From: Salinilacustrithrix flava
GTDB taxonomy: Bacteria > Actinomycetota > Acidimicrobiia > Acidimicrobiales > Salinilacustritrichaceae
Direction: 5' to 3'
NCBI GenBank assembly: GCA_024128875.1
Contig: JAMYFF010000001.1
Span: 620,001-684,000 of the forward strand
Length of the DNA stretch: 64,000 bases
Part shown: positions 52,502-60,858 of the stretch, piece after piece
Layout: each line of letters opens with the position of its first letter
How positions within the stretch are numbered: position 1 is the stretch's first letter
The notes under the pieces: model-generated
What the model was told of the DNA's origin: nothing
Database searches by the model: none
The model's input: only the letters and a program-made list of their open reading frames with translations
Position numbers and translations under genes: made by a program

Positions 52502-52681
52502 GGCTTGACCGGGGGTCGAGGCCGACCCTCAGGTCGAACTGGAGCGGTGTCCCCAGTTGTGGAGCGCCTGTGGATAACCTCTGGTCCAGAGTGACCAATG
52601 TCACGCGGACATCGATGGTCCATTCGCGCTATGTACTGGCACATCCATAGGCACTAGCCCTGTGACCAGGGCGTTCGCGGC
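52502..52681. other. Convergent parB/trxA spacer with a perfect DnaA box and palindromes
   Basis: TGTGGATAA at 52569-52577 is the exact inverse of TTATCCACA. The palindromes CTCTGG-T-CCAGAG (52579-52591) and GTGAC/GTCAC (52591-52604) follow directly. A hairpin CCCTG/CAGGG at 52658-52671 near the trxA end could be a terminator. No gene is visible. Confidence 0.5.
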
Positions 52682-53002
52682 CTACAGGAACTCGGCGAGG
52701 TCCTCGAGCAGGGCGCCCTTGCCCTTGGCGCCGATCATCTTCTTGGCCGGTTGACCGTCCTTGAAGACGATGAGGGTGGGGATCGACATGACGTCGAAGC
52801 GGCGGGCGGTGTCCTGGTTCTCGTCGACGTTGAGCTTGACGACCTTGACCTTGCCGGCCTGCTCGGCCGCGATCTCGTCGAGGACGGGGGCGATCATCTT
52901 GCACGGACCGCACCACTCGGCCCAGAAGTCGACGATGACGGCCTCGTCGGCGGAGCCGATGACCTCGTCGAACGTGGCGTCGGTGACGGTGGTTGCAGCC
53001 AT
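52682..53002 (-). CDS. trxA: Thioredoxin
   Basis: A 106-residue thioredoxin. The ATG at 53002 is chosen because AATTVTDATFDEVI is the usual N-terminus. The active site WCGPCKM and the cis-Pro in MSIPTLIVFKDGQ are present. It reduces protein disulfides and is recycled by the thioredoxin reductase upstream. The tail of the transcript faces parB. Confidence 0.95.
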   Translation of the reverse strand: MAATTVTDATFDEVIGSADEAVIVDFWAEWCGPCKMIAPVLDEIAAEQAGKVKVVKLNVDENQDTARRFDVMSIPTLIVFKDGQPAKKMIGAKGKGALLEDLAEFL

Positions 53003-53091
53003 GGTGCAGAACTTCCTTCGTGGATCGGGGGATGCAGCTGTGTTGAACCGAGGGGGAGCCGTTGGCATTCCATCCCCGGTCGAGCCGAGGG

Positions 53092-54111
53092 CTACCAGGT
53101 GGTCTCGGTGCGGACCTGGTCGATGTCGTCGTGGGCCTCGAGCCAGCGCTCGGCGTCGATGGCGGCCATGCAGCCGGAGCCGGCGGCCGTGATGGCCTGG
53201 CGGTAGGTGTGGTCCTGCACGTCGCCGCAGGCGAACACGCCGTCGACGTCGGTGGCCGACTCCATCTCGGTGCCGGCGGCGCCGGTGATGAGGTACCCGT
53301 TGTCCTCCATGGCCAGCTGGCCCTTGAACAGGTCGGTGTTGGGCCGGTGCCCGATGGCGATGAACACGCCGCCGGCCAGCAGCTCGGAGTCCTCGCCGGT
53401 CTTGACGTTGTGGACCCGCAGGCCGCGGAGCTTGGCGCCGAGGGGACCTTCGTCGAAGAGGTACTCCTCGACGGTGGTGTCCCAGAGGAACTCGATCTTG
53501 TCGTTCTTGAACGCCCGGTCCTGCATGATCTTGGAGGCGCGGAGCTCGTCGCGGCGGTGCACGATCGTGACCTTGGAGGCGAACTTCGTGAGGAACGTGG
53601 CCTCCTCGATGGCGGAGTCGCCGCCGCCGACGACCACGATCTCCTGGTCGCGGAAGAAGAAGCCGTCGCAGGTGGCGCAGGTCGACAGGCCGTGGCCGAT
53701 CAGCTCGTTCTCCCGGGGCAGGTTCAGCATCAGCGACTGGGCGCCGGTGGAGACGATGACCGTCTTGGCCTGGTAGGTGGGCTCGGCCGCCTCCGGGTCG
53801 CCGATCCAGACGCTGAACGGGCGGGCGGAGAGGTCGACCTTGGTGACCTTCTCCGTGCGGATGTCGGCACCGAAGCGGAGGGCCTGCTCCCGCATGCTGG
53901 ACATGAGCTCGGGGCCCATGACGCCCTCGGGGAAGCCGGGGAAGTTCTCGACCTCGGTGGTGAGCATGAGCTGGCCGCCGGGCTGGTCGCTGGTGGAGGA
54001 CGGCTCGCCCTCGATGACGAGCGGGTCCAGGCTGGCCCGGGCGGTGTAGATGGCTGCGGTGAGGCCGGCGGGCCCCGAACCGATGATGATCACGTCACGA
54101 ACGTCGCTCAT
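53092..54111 (-). CDS. trxB: Thioredoxin reductase
   Basis: A 339-residue FAD flavoprotein that passes NADPH electrons to thioredoxin. FAD motif IIGSGPAGLTAAIYTAR is at about residues 9-25, the redox-active CATC is in LSTCATCDGFFF, and the NADPH motif is VVGGGDSAIEEA. Compared with the common length (about 310-320), the protein has a short C-terminal extension ending in DIDQVRTETTW. It overlaps the upstream membrane protein gene by 4 bp and is followed by trxA. Confidence 0.95.
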   Translation of the reverse strand: MSDVRDVIIIGSGPAGLTAAIYTARASLDPLVIEGEPSSTSDQPGGQLMLTTEVENFPGFPEGVMGPELMSSMREQALRFGADIRTEKVTKVDLSARPFSVWIGDPEAAEPTYQAKTVIVSTGAQSLMLNLPRENELIGHGLSTCATCDGFFFRDQEIVVVGGGDSAIEEATFLTKFASKVTIVHRRDELRASKIMQDRAFKNDKIEFLWDTTVEEYLFDEGPLGAKLRGLRVHNVKTGEDSELLAGGVFIAIGHRPNTDLFKGQLAMEDNGYLITGAAGTEMESATDVDGVFACGDVQDHTYRQAITAAGSGCMAAIDAERWLEAHDDIDQVRTETTW

Positions 54112-54461
54112 GCGCTGTCGCCCTTCATCTTGCGGCTGGTGAACAGGCCTGCGAGGACGAGCACGGCCCCGAGGATGGAGTGCGCGGCCCAGGTGTGCTC
54201 CTCGCCGAAGACGGCGTCGGGCAGGTAGGCGTCGAGCAGGCGGAACGCGCCGATGAGCAGCAGCACGAAGGCCACGGACCCGAGCAGCGTCGCGAAGGCC
54301 CCGAAGACGACGTAGCCCGAGATCTTGATGGCGGGGCCGGTGGTGCGATCCCGGACCTTGCCGACCTGCTCGACGATGGCGTCGGCGGCCTGGGCAGGCC
54401 AGTCGGGTTGGTCGGCGGCGGCCGGTGTGGGCGTCGGTGACGCCGGTGAGGTCGTGGCCAT
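54108..54461 (-). CDS. Small two-helix membrane protein, function unknown
   Basis: A 117-residue protein. After a Pro/Ala-rich start (about 1-20) it has two membrane helices, about 48-72 (VVFGAFATLLGSVAFVLLLIGAF) and 92-110 (HSILGAVLVLAGLF), then a short basic tail. It overlaps trxB by 4 bp, so it is translated with it. The gene sits in the place of a phage-holin-like or envelope gene in related clusters; the family is not recognised. Confidence 0.55.
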   Translation of the reverse strand: MATTSPASPTPTPAAADQPDWPAQAADAIVEQVGKVRDRTTGPAIKISGYVVFGAFATLLGSVAFVLLLIGAFRLLDAYLPDAVFGEEHTWAAHSILGAVLVLAGLFTSRKMKGDSA

Positions 54462-54497
54462 GCGAGCACCCTACCCAGGGTCGTGCGGGGACCTACC

Positions 54498-54872
54498 GTG
54501 TCCGTCGTGGTGACCATCCGCGTCCTCGTGGCCATGGCCGTCGGTGCTGTCGTCGCCGCCCTCGGGGCGGTGTTCCTCGGCGAGTACGAGTTCGACGAGG
54601 CCCTCCCGATCGCCGCCGGCGCCCTCCTCGGGCTGGTCGTGGCCGAGATCGTGGTGTCGCTCGGCCACCACCGGTCCTGGACGATGGCCGGCATCCTCGC
54701 CGTGCTCGTCGGGGTCTCCATCGTGCTCGCCGGCCACCTCGACGCCGGCGACGTCGAGCCGGTGAAGGCCGGGGCCTACCTCAGCGCCGCGCTCGGTGCC
54801 GGCGCCGCGGCCCTGCGGACGGCCCCGTGGGGACGACGGACCCGCGACCGGGTCGCCCAGCCCGGCACCTGA
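54498..54872 (+). CDS. Small multi-helix membrane protein, function unknown
   Basis: A 124-residue membrane protein on the plus strand within a minus-strand cluster. GTG codons at 54483, 54498, 54507 and 54510 are all possible; 54498 is chosen as the middle estimate. About four hydrophobic helices are visible, among them VAMAVGAVVAALGAVFLG and MAGILAVLVGVSIVLAG. The C-terminus is basic (RRTRDRVAQPGT). It has no recognised family. Confidence 0.45.
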   Translation: MSVVVTIRVLVAMAVGAVVAALGAVFLGEYEFDEALPIAAGALLGLVVAEIVVSLGHHRSWTMAGILAVLVGVSIVLAGHLDAGDVEPVKAGAYLSAALGAGAAALRTAPWGRRTRDRVAQPGT

Positions 54873-54917
54873 GGCGCTCGCCGCGACAGGAGCACTGCCA
54901 GTTCGGAGAGGTGGTCC

Positions 54918-55790
54918 CTAGAGGGGGCGGTCGAGGGTGACGGTGCAGGTGGCGTCGTCGACCACCGTGATGCGTCGCCCGTCGGCGTCGTGGACGACGA
55001 CGGTGACCTCGTCGCCGGTGAGCACGGCCGGGAAGGCGAGCACCACGTCAGCGGGGTCGATGCCCAGCTGTGCGACGGCGTCGCAGGGATCCTCGACGCG
55101 CTCGTCGTCGCCGTCGTCCCCGTCTGGCTCGGCCGGCGTCGTCGTGGACAGGTCGCGCTCCTCGGTGGGCGCTTCCGCTTCGTCGGGGTCGTCGGCCAGC
55201 CGGGCGCGAACGTCGTCGACGAGGTCGTCGGCGCTGCCATACGCGATCGGGCCGCCGCTGGCCTCGGGCTGGCTGCCCTCGTCGGCGTCGAGTGCCGCGC
55301 TGTCCTCCATGGTGGCGCCGGCGGAGGCGTCGCCATCAGCGCCGTCGGTGGCCTCGGCGCTCTCGCCGCTGTCGTCGGCTGCGTCCAACGAGGCGGTGGC
55401 GGTGTCGTCGTCGTCCCCCTCGATCGTGGAGGCCAGCCCGATCGCGCCGATCAGGGCCACGATCACCAGTCCGGCGGCCACCGCGCCGAGCGGGATCCGC
55501 TGCCACCACGGCTGCGCCGTCCGCGACCGGCCGAGGGGGACCACGCGGGCGTCGCCGTCGAACGCGTCCATCGCCGCGGCCACGTGGTCGTCGAGCAGGC
55601 CGGGCGGGGGAGGGGGCACCTCGCGCACCGCGTCGGCCACCTCGGCGAAGGCCGCCCGGTGCGCCTCCACCGCCGGATCCCCGACCCGGGCGCGCTCGTC
55701 CGCGCCCGCCTCGCCGTCGAGGTGGGCGCTGGCCAGCTCGACGGCGGGATCGACGGGGCCGGGCTCGGCGGGGGTGGGGGAGTCGGTCAT
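54918..55790 (-). CDS. Membrane-anchored anti-sigma factor-like protein
   Basis: A 290-residue protein, starting at ATG 55790 with a 4-bp overlap with the sigma factor gene. The N-terminal helical domain has ELASAHLDGEAGADERARV, the shape of an anti-sigma domain, but the zinc-binding His-x3-Cys-x2-Cys is absent. One membrane helix lies at about 102-125. The external part (about 128-290) begins with a very acidic stretch with DDDDTATASLDAADDSG and ends with a small domain holding two Cys. It is the RsmA counterpart of the mycobacterial sigM-rsmA pair. Confidence 0.7.
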   Translation of the reverse strand: MTDSPTPAEPGPVDPAVELASAHLDGEAGADERARVGDPAVEAHRAAFAEVADAVREVPPPPPGLLDDHVAAAMDAFDGDARVVPLGRSRTAQPWWQRIPLGAVAAGLVIVALIGAIGLASTIEGDDDDTATASLDAADDSGESAEATDGADGDASAGATMEDSAALDADEGSQPEASGGPIAYGSADDLVDDVRARLADDPDEAEAPTEERDLSTTTPAEPDGDDGDDERVEDPCDAVAQLGIDPADVVLAFPAVLTGDEVTVVVHDADGRRITVVDDATCTVTLDRPL

Positions 55791-56347
55791 GGTCGGGTGC
55801 TTGGACGGTCGGTGGCGGGCGACTGGTTCCCCGGGCCGAGCAGCTCGGCCAGTCGGGACCGGCCCCGGGCGATGCGGGAGCGGACGGTGCCGGCGGGGAT
55901 GTCCAGGATGGCGGCGATCTCGGCGTAGTCGTGCCCGCCCAGGTCGCGCAGCACGATCGGCGCCCGGAACTCCTCGGGAAGGGCGGCGAGGGCCTCGTCG
56001 ATGGCCATGCGCTCGCTCACCGCCTGGTCGACGGGCTCGCTCCGGTCCGGTGTCGCGTGCCCGTGCTCGGGGTCGTCGTCGGGCAGGTGGTCGGCGGGGC
56101 GGCGCTTGCGGCGACGGAGCTCGTCGAGGCAGGCGTTGGTGGCCACCCGGTGGGCCCAGGTCGTGAACCGGGAGCGGCCGTCGAAGGTGCCGATGCGCCG
56201 GACGATGAGCAGCATCGCCTCCTGGGTGGCGTCGGCGGCATCCGCGTCGTTGCCGGCGAGGCGACGGCACACGGCCCAGATCCGCTCGTGGTGGCGACGC
56301 AGCAGGGCGTCCATCGCCGCCCGGTCACCGCCCTGGGCGGCGGCCAC
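55787..56347 (-). CDS. ECF sigma factor (SigM-like)
   Basis: A 186-residue RNA polymerase sigma factor. The GTG at 56347 is chosen since GAGG lies 5 bases upstream and no ATG/GTG/TTG exists in this frame closer than 56551, inside the kinase gene; this start trims some of the conserved TDEAL helix, so a rarer start cannot be excluded. Region 2 has DATQEAMLLIVRRIGTF and TWAHRVATNACLDELRRR; region 4 has LPEEFRAPIVLRDLGGHDYAEIAAIL and PAGTVRSRIARGRSRL. It overlaps the anti-sigma gene by 4 bp. Confidence 0.85.
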   Translation of the reverse strand: MAAAQGGDRAAMDALLRRHHERIWAVCRRLAGNDADAADATQEAMLLIVRRIGTFDGRSRFTTWAHRVATNACLDELRRRKRRPADHLPDDDPEHGHATPDRSEPVDQAVSERMAIDEALAALPEEFRAPIVLRDLGGHDYAEIAAILDIPAGTVRSRIARGRSRLAELLGPGNQSPATDRPSTRP

Positions 56348-56405
56348 CAGCGCCTCGTCGGTCCGGGTGTCGCCAGCGATGGCGGGAGCGTACCGAGCGC
56401 TGGGA

Positions 56406-57953
56406 TCAGCGGCCGCGGACCACGGCTTCCTGGAGCTCGAAGCTGCGGGCGCCGAGGTCGGTGATCCAGACCAGGACGTAGCGTCCCTCGGCCTCGAGGT
56501 CGACGGTGGTCTCGCCCGGACCGGAGCCCTCGACGATGGCCACGGGCTCACCCCAGTCGGCGATGCCGGCGCCGGGGCTGTCGGCGACGTGGATGGCGGC
56601 GGACCACCCCTCGTTGGGTGTGGTGAGCACGACCTCGGTCACGTCGGAGGCGTCGCCCAGGTCGAGGACGAGGCCGACCCCGTCCTTGAGCCCGAGGAAG
56701 TCCTGACGGGAGTCGTAGGTCTCGCTCGTCCAGGCGGTGGCCGGATCGCCATCGAGGGCGAACGGCACCTCGTCGGGGTGCTCGCCCTGATCGCCCTGGG
56801 GGTCGAAGTCCGACGCGGCGACGACGGCGAGGACATCGACCGGACCGTCCAGCGCGGCGGGCTCCCCGCCCGGCCGGACGCGGTCGACGAGGTCGATCAG
56901 GTCACGCCGCGCCTCGCTGCCGCCGATGAGCACCCAGGCCAGGCCGAGGGCGACGGCCACCAGGCTCACGAGCAGGGCGGGCACCAACCACGATCGCTCG
57001 GTCCGGGTGAAGGACGGCTGGTCGCCGACCACGGTGGCGTCGGTGGCCACCACCGGGGCGAGCGGCTGGTCGTCCACCGGGCAGGACTGGAGGTCGGCCC
57101 ACAGCGCGGAGGCCGAGTGGTGCCGCTGGTCCGGATCGGTGGCCAGGGCCTTCATGACGATGTCGTCGAGGCGGGGCGGCACGGTGCGCAGCACGGCGCG
57201 CGGTCGCTCCGGTGGGCCGTGCAGGCGGGCGGTGGCGACGGCGAGGTCGTTGTCGCCGGTGAAGGGGGCCCGGCCGCAGAGCATCTCGTAGAGGACGGCG
57301 CCGACGGCGTAGACGTCGGTGCGGGCGTCGATCTCGCCGCCGGAGACCTGCTCGGGCGCGAGGTACTTGGCGGTGCCGACCATCCGGCCGATGGCGGTGA
57401 GGTCGGGCAGGTCGTCCTCGCCCGACGTGCGGGCCGCCTTCGCGATGCCGAAGTCGGCGACCTTGAGCTGGCCGCCGGCGGACAGCAGCACGTTGGCCGG
57501 CTTCACGTCGCGGTGGACGATGCCGGCCTTGTGGGCCGCCTCGAGCGCCTGGCAGATCGCCGATGCGATGGCCACGGCCTCGGCTGCGGGCAGGAAGCTG
57601 CGGGCGTCGAGCTCGTCGCGCAGCGTGCGCCCGTCGACCAGCTCCATCACGATCGCCTCCGGGTCGTCGGAGGTGTCGTAGATGGCCACGATCGAGGGGT
57701 GGGCGAGGCGGGCGGCGGCGACGGCCTCCCGCCGGAAGCGGGCCACGAACTCGGGGTCGGCGGCCAGGTGGGCGTGCAGCACCTTCACCGCGACCGGGCG
57801 GGTCAGCACGGTGTCGGTGGCCCGCCACACGGTGGCCATGCCACCGGAGGCGATGGGGGCTTCGAGCCGGTAGCGGCCGCCGATGGTGGTGCCCTGCTCG
57901 AGGGGACTGCGGCTCGGGGTCACGGTCGTCGGCCGCGTGGGGTGCTCCGACAC
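56406..57953 (-). CDS. Membrane Ser/Thr protein kinase with extracellular discoidin-like domain
   Basis: A 515-residue kinase starting at GTG. Kinase motifs are all intact: GGMATVW (37-43), Lys57 in VAVKVL, HRDVKPAN (147-154), DFG (167-169) and APE (199-201). One membrane helix lies at 322-345. The outer part (about 365-515) resembles a discoidin/F5-F8 or CBM-like beta sandwich (FALDGDPATAWTSETYDSRQ and LVLDLGDASDVTEVVL). In Mycobacterium MviN (MurJ) the same kinase-plus-CBM layout is fused to the flippase as an inactive pseudokinase. Here it is stand-alone and looks active. It is located between DegV and sigM genes. Confidence 0.85.
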   Translation of the reverse strand: MSEHPTRPTTVTPSRSPLEQGTTIGGRYRLEAPIASGGMATVWRATDTVLTRPVAVKVLHAHLAADPEFVARFRREAVAAARLAHPSIVAIYDTSDDPEAIVMELVDGRTLRDELDARSFLPAAEAVAIASAICQALEAAHKAGIVHRDVKPANVLLSAGGQLKVADFGIAKAARTSGEDDLPDLTAIGRMVGTAKYLAPEQVSGGEIDARTDVYAVGAVLYEMLCGRAPFTGDNDLAVATARLHGPPERPRAVLRTVPPRLDDIVMKALATDPDQRHHSASALWADLQSCPVDDQPLAPVVATDATVVGDQPSFTRTERSWLVPALLVSLVAVALGLAWVLIGGSEARRDLIDLVDRVRPGGEPAALDGPVDVLAVVAASDFDPQGDQGEHPDEVPFALDGDPATAWTSETYDSRQDFLGLKDGVGLVLDLGDASDVTEVVLTTPNEGWSAAIHVADSPGAGIADWGEPVAIVEGSGPGETTVDLEAEGRYVLVWITDLGARSFELQEAVVRGR

Positions 57954-57970
57954 CCCTCCGACGCTACCCG

Positions 57971-58807
57971 TCAGGCCGGATCGACCCAGCAGGCGCCCAC
58001 GACGCGCGGCCCGCCGTGGGAGCCGATGACCGCGCCGATGTGGCCGACGCGGTAGTCGTAGCCGTCCTCGTCGAGCAGTTTGGTCATCACGTCGACGTCG
58101 GGGGCCATGCCGTGCATGATCGCCAGGTGCTCGACCTTCCCGGACGAGCGCACCTTCTCGCGCAGCGCCTCCAGCGACTTCTTGCGGGTCCGGTGCTTGC
58201 CGGCCTCCTCGACGACGCCGGTGGAGATGTCGATCATCGGCTTGATCGACAGCAGCGAGCCGAGCATCGCCTGGGCACCGCCGATGCGGCCGCCCTTCTT
58301 GAGGTTGTCGAGGGTGTCGAGGCAGCCGATGACGTGGGTGCGGGCCCGGAGATCCTCGACCAGGGCCACGACCTCGTCGGCCGACGCGCCGTCGGCGGCG
58401 CGCTGGGCCGCCAGCAGCACCTGGGTGCCGAGGCCGGCGGTGATGGACTTGGAGTCCACGACCCGCACGTCGAGATCGTCACCGATGGCGCGGGCGGCGT
58501 TCTCGGCCGCCGCCATCGTGGCGGACAGGTCCGACGACAGGTTGATGCAGACGACGGCGTCGGCCCCGGCCTCGGCCTGGCGCCGGAACGCGGCCTCGAA
58601 CTTCCCGGGCGAGGGCGCCGCGGTCTCCGGCAGCTCGCTGCGCTGGTCCATCTTCTCGTAGAAGGCCTCGGCCGACAGCTCGGAGCGGTCCTCGAACTCG
58701 TCGCTGCCGAAGCGGATCGACAGCGGCACGACCTCGATGCCGAGGGACGTGGCCTCGTCGTCGGTCAGGTCGCAGGCGCTGTCGGTGACGATGCGGACGC
58801 CAGCCAT
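57971..58807 (-). CDS. DegV-family fatty-acid-binding protein
   Basis: A 278-residue protein. The ATG at 58807 follows GGAGAG by a few bases. The N-terminus MAGVRIVTDSACDLT, with SIRFGSDEFEDRSELSAEAFY and TAAPSPGKFEAAF, is diagnostic; the fatty-acid-binding core lies between. FakB-type DegV proteins present fatty acids to the FakA kinase; no FakA gene is in the window. It takes the position where MurJ lies in mycobacteria. The kinase gene follows after 17 bp. Confidence 0.8.
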   Translation of the reverse strand: MAGVRIVTDSACDLTDDEATSLGIEVVPLSIRFGSDEFEDRSELSAEAFYEKMDQRSELPETAAPSPGKFEAAFRRQAEAGADAVVCINLSSDLSATMAAAENAARAIGDDLDVRVVDSKSITAGLGTQVLLAAQRAADGASADEVVALVEDLRARTHVIGCLDTLDNLKKGGRIGGAQAMLGSLLSIKPMIDISTGVVEEAGKHRTRKKSLEALREKVRSSGKVEHLAIMHGMAPDVDVMTKLLDEDGYDYRVGHIGAVIGSHGGPRVVGACWVDPA

Positions 58808-58875
58808 GGTGCTCTCCGGTGGTGCTCGGTCGGTCGGGACGCCGCGGGGCGCCAGACCCCCCGGTGCGGGAGTGT

Positions 58876-60858
58876 CTAGCCCATCGGCTCGGGGGCCGTC
58901 CCTGACCCCGTGGCCTCGCCGAGGGCTCGCTCGCGCCGGGTCCGCCGCCAGTGGCGCACCCACCAGACGACCAGGACGGCGAGGGCGCCGAGGGACAGCA
59001 CGAGCCCGACACCGCTGATCGCCGTGGACCGGACGTTGAGCTGGCGGCCGTCGAGGCGGACGGTCCCGTCCGGCGTCCACAGCTCCACGAACACCGGCAC
59101 CGAGCCGGTGGCGAGGGCCTCCACCGTCACGTCGATCCGGAGCACGTCCTCGGCCTCGACCGTCACGGGCGTCTCCCCGCCGTCGGGGAAGGCGAGGCGG
59201 TCGCTGCGGGTGCGCACGACGAGGTCGACGGGGAAGGGGTTGGCGTTCTCGATGGTGACCGGGAGCGTCCCGCGCCGGGAGGTGAGGTTGAGGTCGGTCT
59301 GGCCGGACAGGCGGATGCTGCCGAACGCGGTGCCGAGCACCTCCTCGACCGCGTCCATCGCCGCGTCCCGCCGGTCCGGCGGCGTGGTGGACGCGACGGC
59401 GGTGGCCACCTGGAGGCGGAGGTCGTCGGCGCGCGAGGACTGCAGCCCGGTCAGGGTCTGGAACGTGTCGAGCGGTCCGGCCGCGGTGAGGACCCGGCGG
59501 GCGATGTCGCCCAGATCCGGGCTCGGCGCCTCGCGGCGGACGACCGGGTCGGCGTCGTCGTCGGGGACGGCGTCGAGGAGGCCGAGCCCACCCACGCGCA
59601 CCGGTGCCTCGGGGTCGTCGAGGAGCCCGAGCAACCCGTCGAGCACGGACACCGAAGCCAGCTCCCCCGGTCGGACCAGGACCGAGGGGGACTCGTCATC
59701 GCCCCCACCGTCGTCGACCGGGCGCAGCAGCAGCCGGGCCAGGGCGAGGTGGGAGGCGTCGGCGCGCTCGTCGAGGGGGCGGGCGAGCTCGGCCGACAGC
59801 GCCTGGTCGGTCACGATGCCGAGGAGGGGCGCGGTGGTCGGTGACGGGAACGGTCCGGCGGCGGCCAGCGGCGCGGGCTCGTCCTCGTCGTCCGCCTCGG
59901 CGGCGTCGACGACGACCGCCTCGAAGCCGAGCTCGTCGAGCAGGCGCGCGCCGTCCCGGCCGGCTGCCGTCGTGCCCACCCAGACGTCGCGGTCCGGTTC
60001 CGCGCCGAGCCGATCGGCCAGGAGGGCGTCGCCGCGCTCGACGAGCGGCGCGACCATCCCGCCGAGCCCGGCGTCCATCAGCGCCGCCACCGGCAGGGGG
60101 AGGTAGGGCATCGCCAGCAGGTCCCGCCCGGTGAGCTGTTCGAGGAGCGTGGCCGCGGCCGGGTCGGGGAGCGTGCCGAGGGCGTCGACGGTGTCGGGCA
60201 CGGCGGCCACCGACAGGTCGAGGCCGGGGTGGGCGGCGAGCAGGTCGCCCACCCGGGCGAGGCGTCGGAGCTCGCCGGGTTCGATGGCCCGGGTGCCGGC
60301 GGGCTGCAGGGTCGGGGTCGCGGCCACGTCGAGGAGGACGGCCAGGTCCGGCGCCTCCCACCCGGCGGTCTCGTCGCCGAGGCGGACGAGCGGGGTGCGG
60401 ATCTCGTCGAGGACGGCGCCGTCGGCACCGAGCAGGGTGATGACGACGGGGTGCACGCCGGGGGCGACGAGCTGCACCGTCTGGTCGTCGGTCGGGTCGG
60501 CCGACGCGCGCAGGCCGACGATCCGGGTGCCGTCGGGTCCGGGCGCGAGGAGGTCGACGCTGCGCGGCGGCGCGAGGGCGAGGCGCACGCCGACGTCTTC
60601 GTCGGCTGACTCCTCGAGCTCCTCCACCGAGTCCAGCGCCGAGAACACCTCGACCTGGATGGTCGCGCCGGTGAGGTCGCCGGACGTGTCGAGCAGGAAC
60701 GTGGCCTCCCCCTCGGGTCCGATCCAGGGCGAGCGGTCGGCCAGCTGGATCGTGGGCGGGGGCGGCGGATCGGTCTGCGCGGGGGTCGGCGATGCCGCGG
60801 CCACCAGTGCGGTGGCGACGGCGGCGATGGCGAGCAGGAGGCGGTGCCTGCGGATCAC
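58876..60858 (-). CDS. DUF6049-family secreted membrane-anchored protein
   Basis: A 660-residue protein with a signal peptide (about 1-27) and one membrane helix near the C-terminus (about 620-642), followed by a basic tail with RHWRRTRRERALG. The GTG at 60858 overlaps the acetyltransferase stop by 4 bp. The outer part (about 30-615) has no enzyme motif. Its place before MviN/kinase and sigM-rsmA-trxB genes is that of mycobacterial Rv3909, whose family is DUF6049. A role in envelope assembly is likely but unknown. Confidence 0.7.
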   Translation of the reverse strand: MIRRHRLLLAIAAVATALVAAASPTPAQTDPPPPPTIQLADRSPWIGPEGEATFLLDTSGDLTGATIQVEVFSALDSVEELEESADEDVGVRLALAPPRSVDLLAPGPDGTRIVGLRASADPTDDQTVQLVAPGVHPVVITLLGADGAVLDEIRTPLVRLGDETAGWEAPDLAVLLDVAATPTLQPAGTRAIEPGELRRLARVGDLLAAHPGLDLSVAAVPDTVDALGTLPDPAAATLLEQLTGRDLLAMPYLPLPVAALMDAGLGGMVAPLVERGDALLADRLGAEPDRDVWVGTTAAGRDGARLLDELGFEAVVVDAAEADDEDEPAPLAAAGPFPSPTTAPLLGIVTDQALSAELARPLDERADASHLALARLLLRPVDDGGGDDESPSVLVRPGELASVSVLDGLLGLLDDPEAPVRVGGLGLLDAVPDDDADPVVRREAPSPDLGDIARRVLTAAGPLDTFQTLTGLQSSRADDLRLQVATAVASTTPPDRRDAAMDAVEEVLGTAFGSIRLSGQTDLNLTSRRGTLPVTIENANPFPVDLVVRTRSDRLAFPDGGETPVTVEAEDVLRIDVTVEALATGSVPVFVELWTPDGTVRLDGRQLNVRSTAISGVGLVLSLGALAVLVVWWVRHWRRTRRERALGEATGSGTAPEPMG

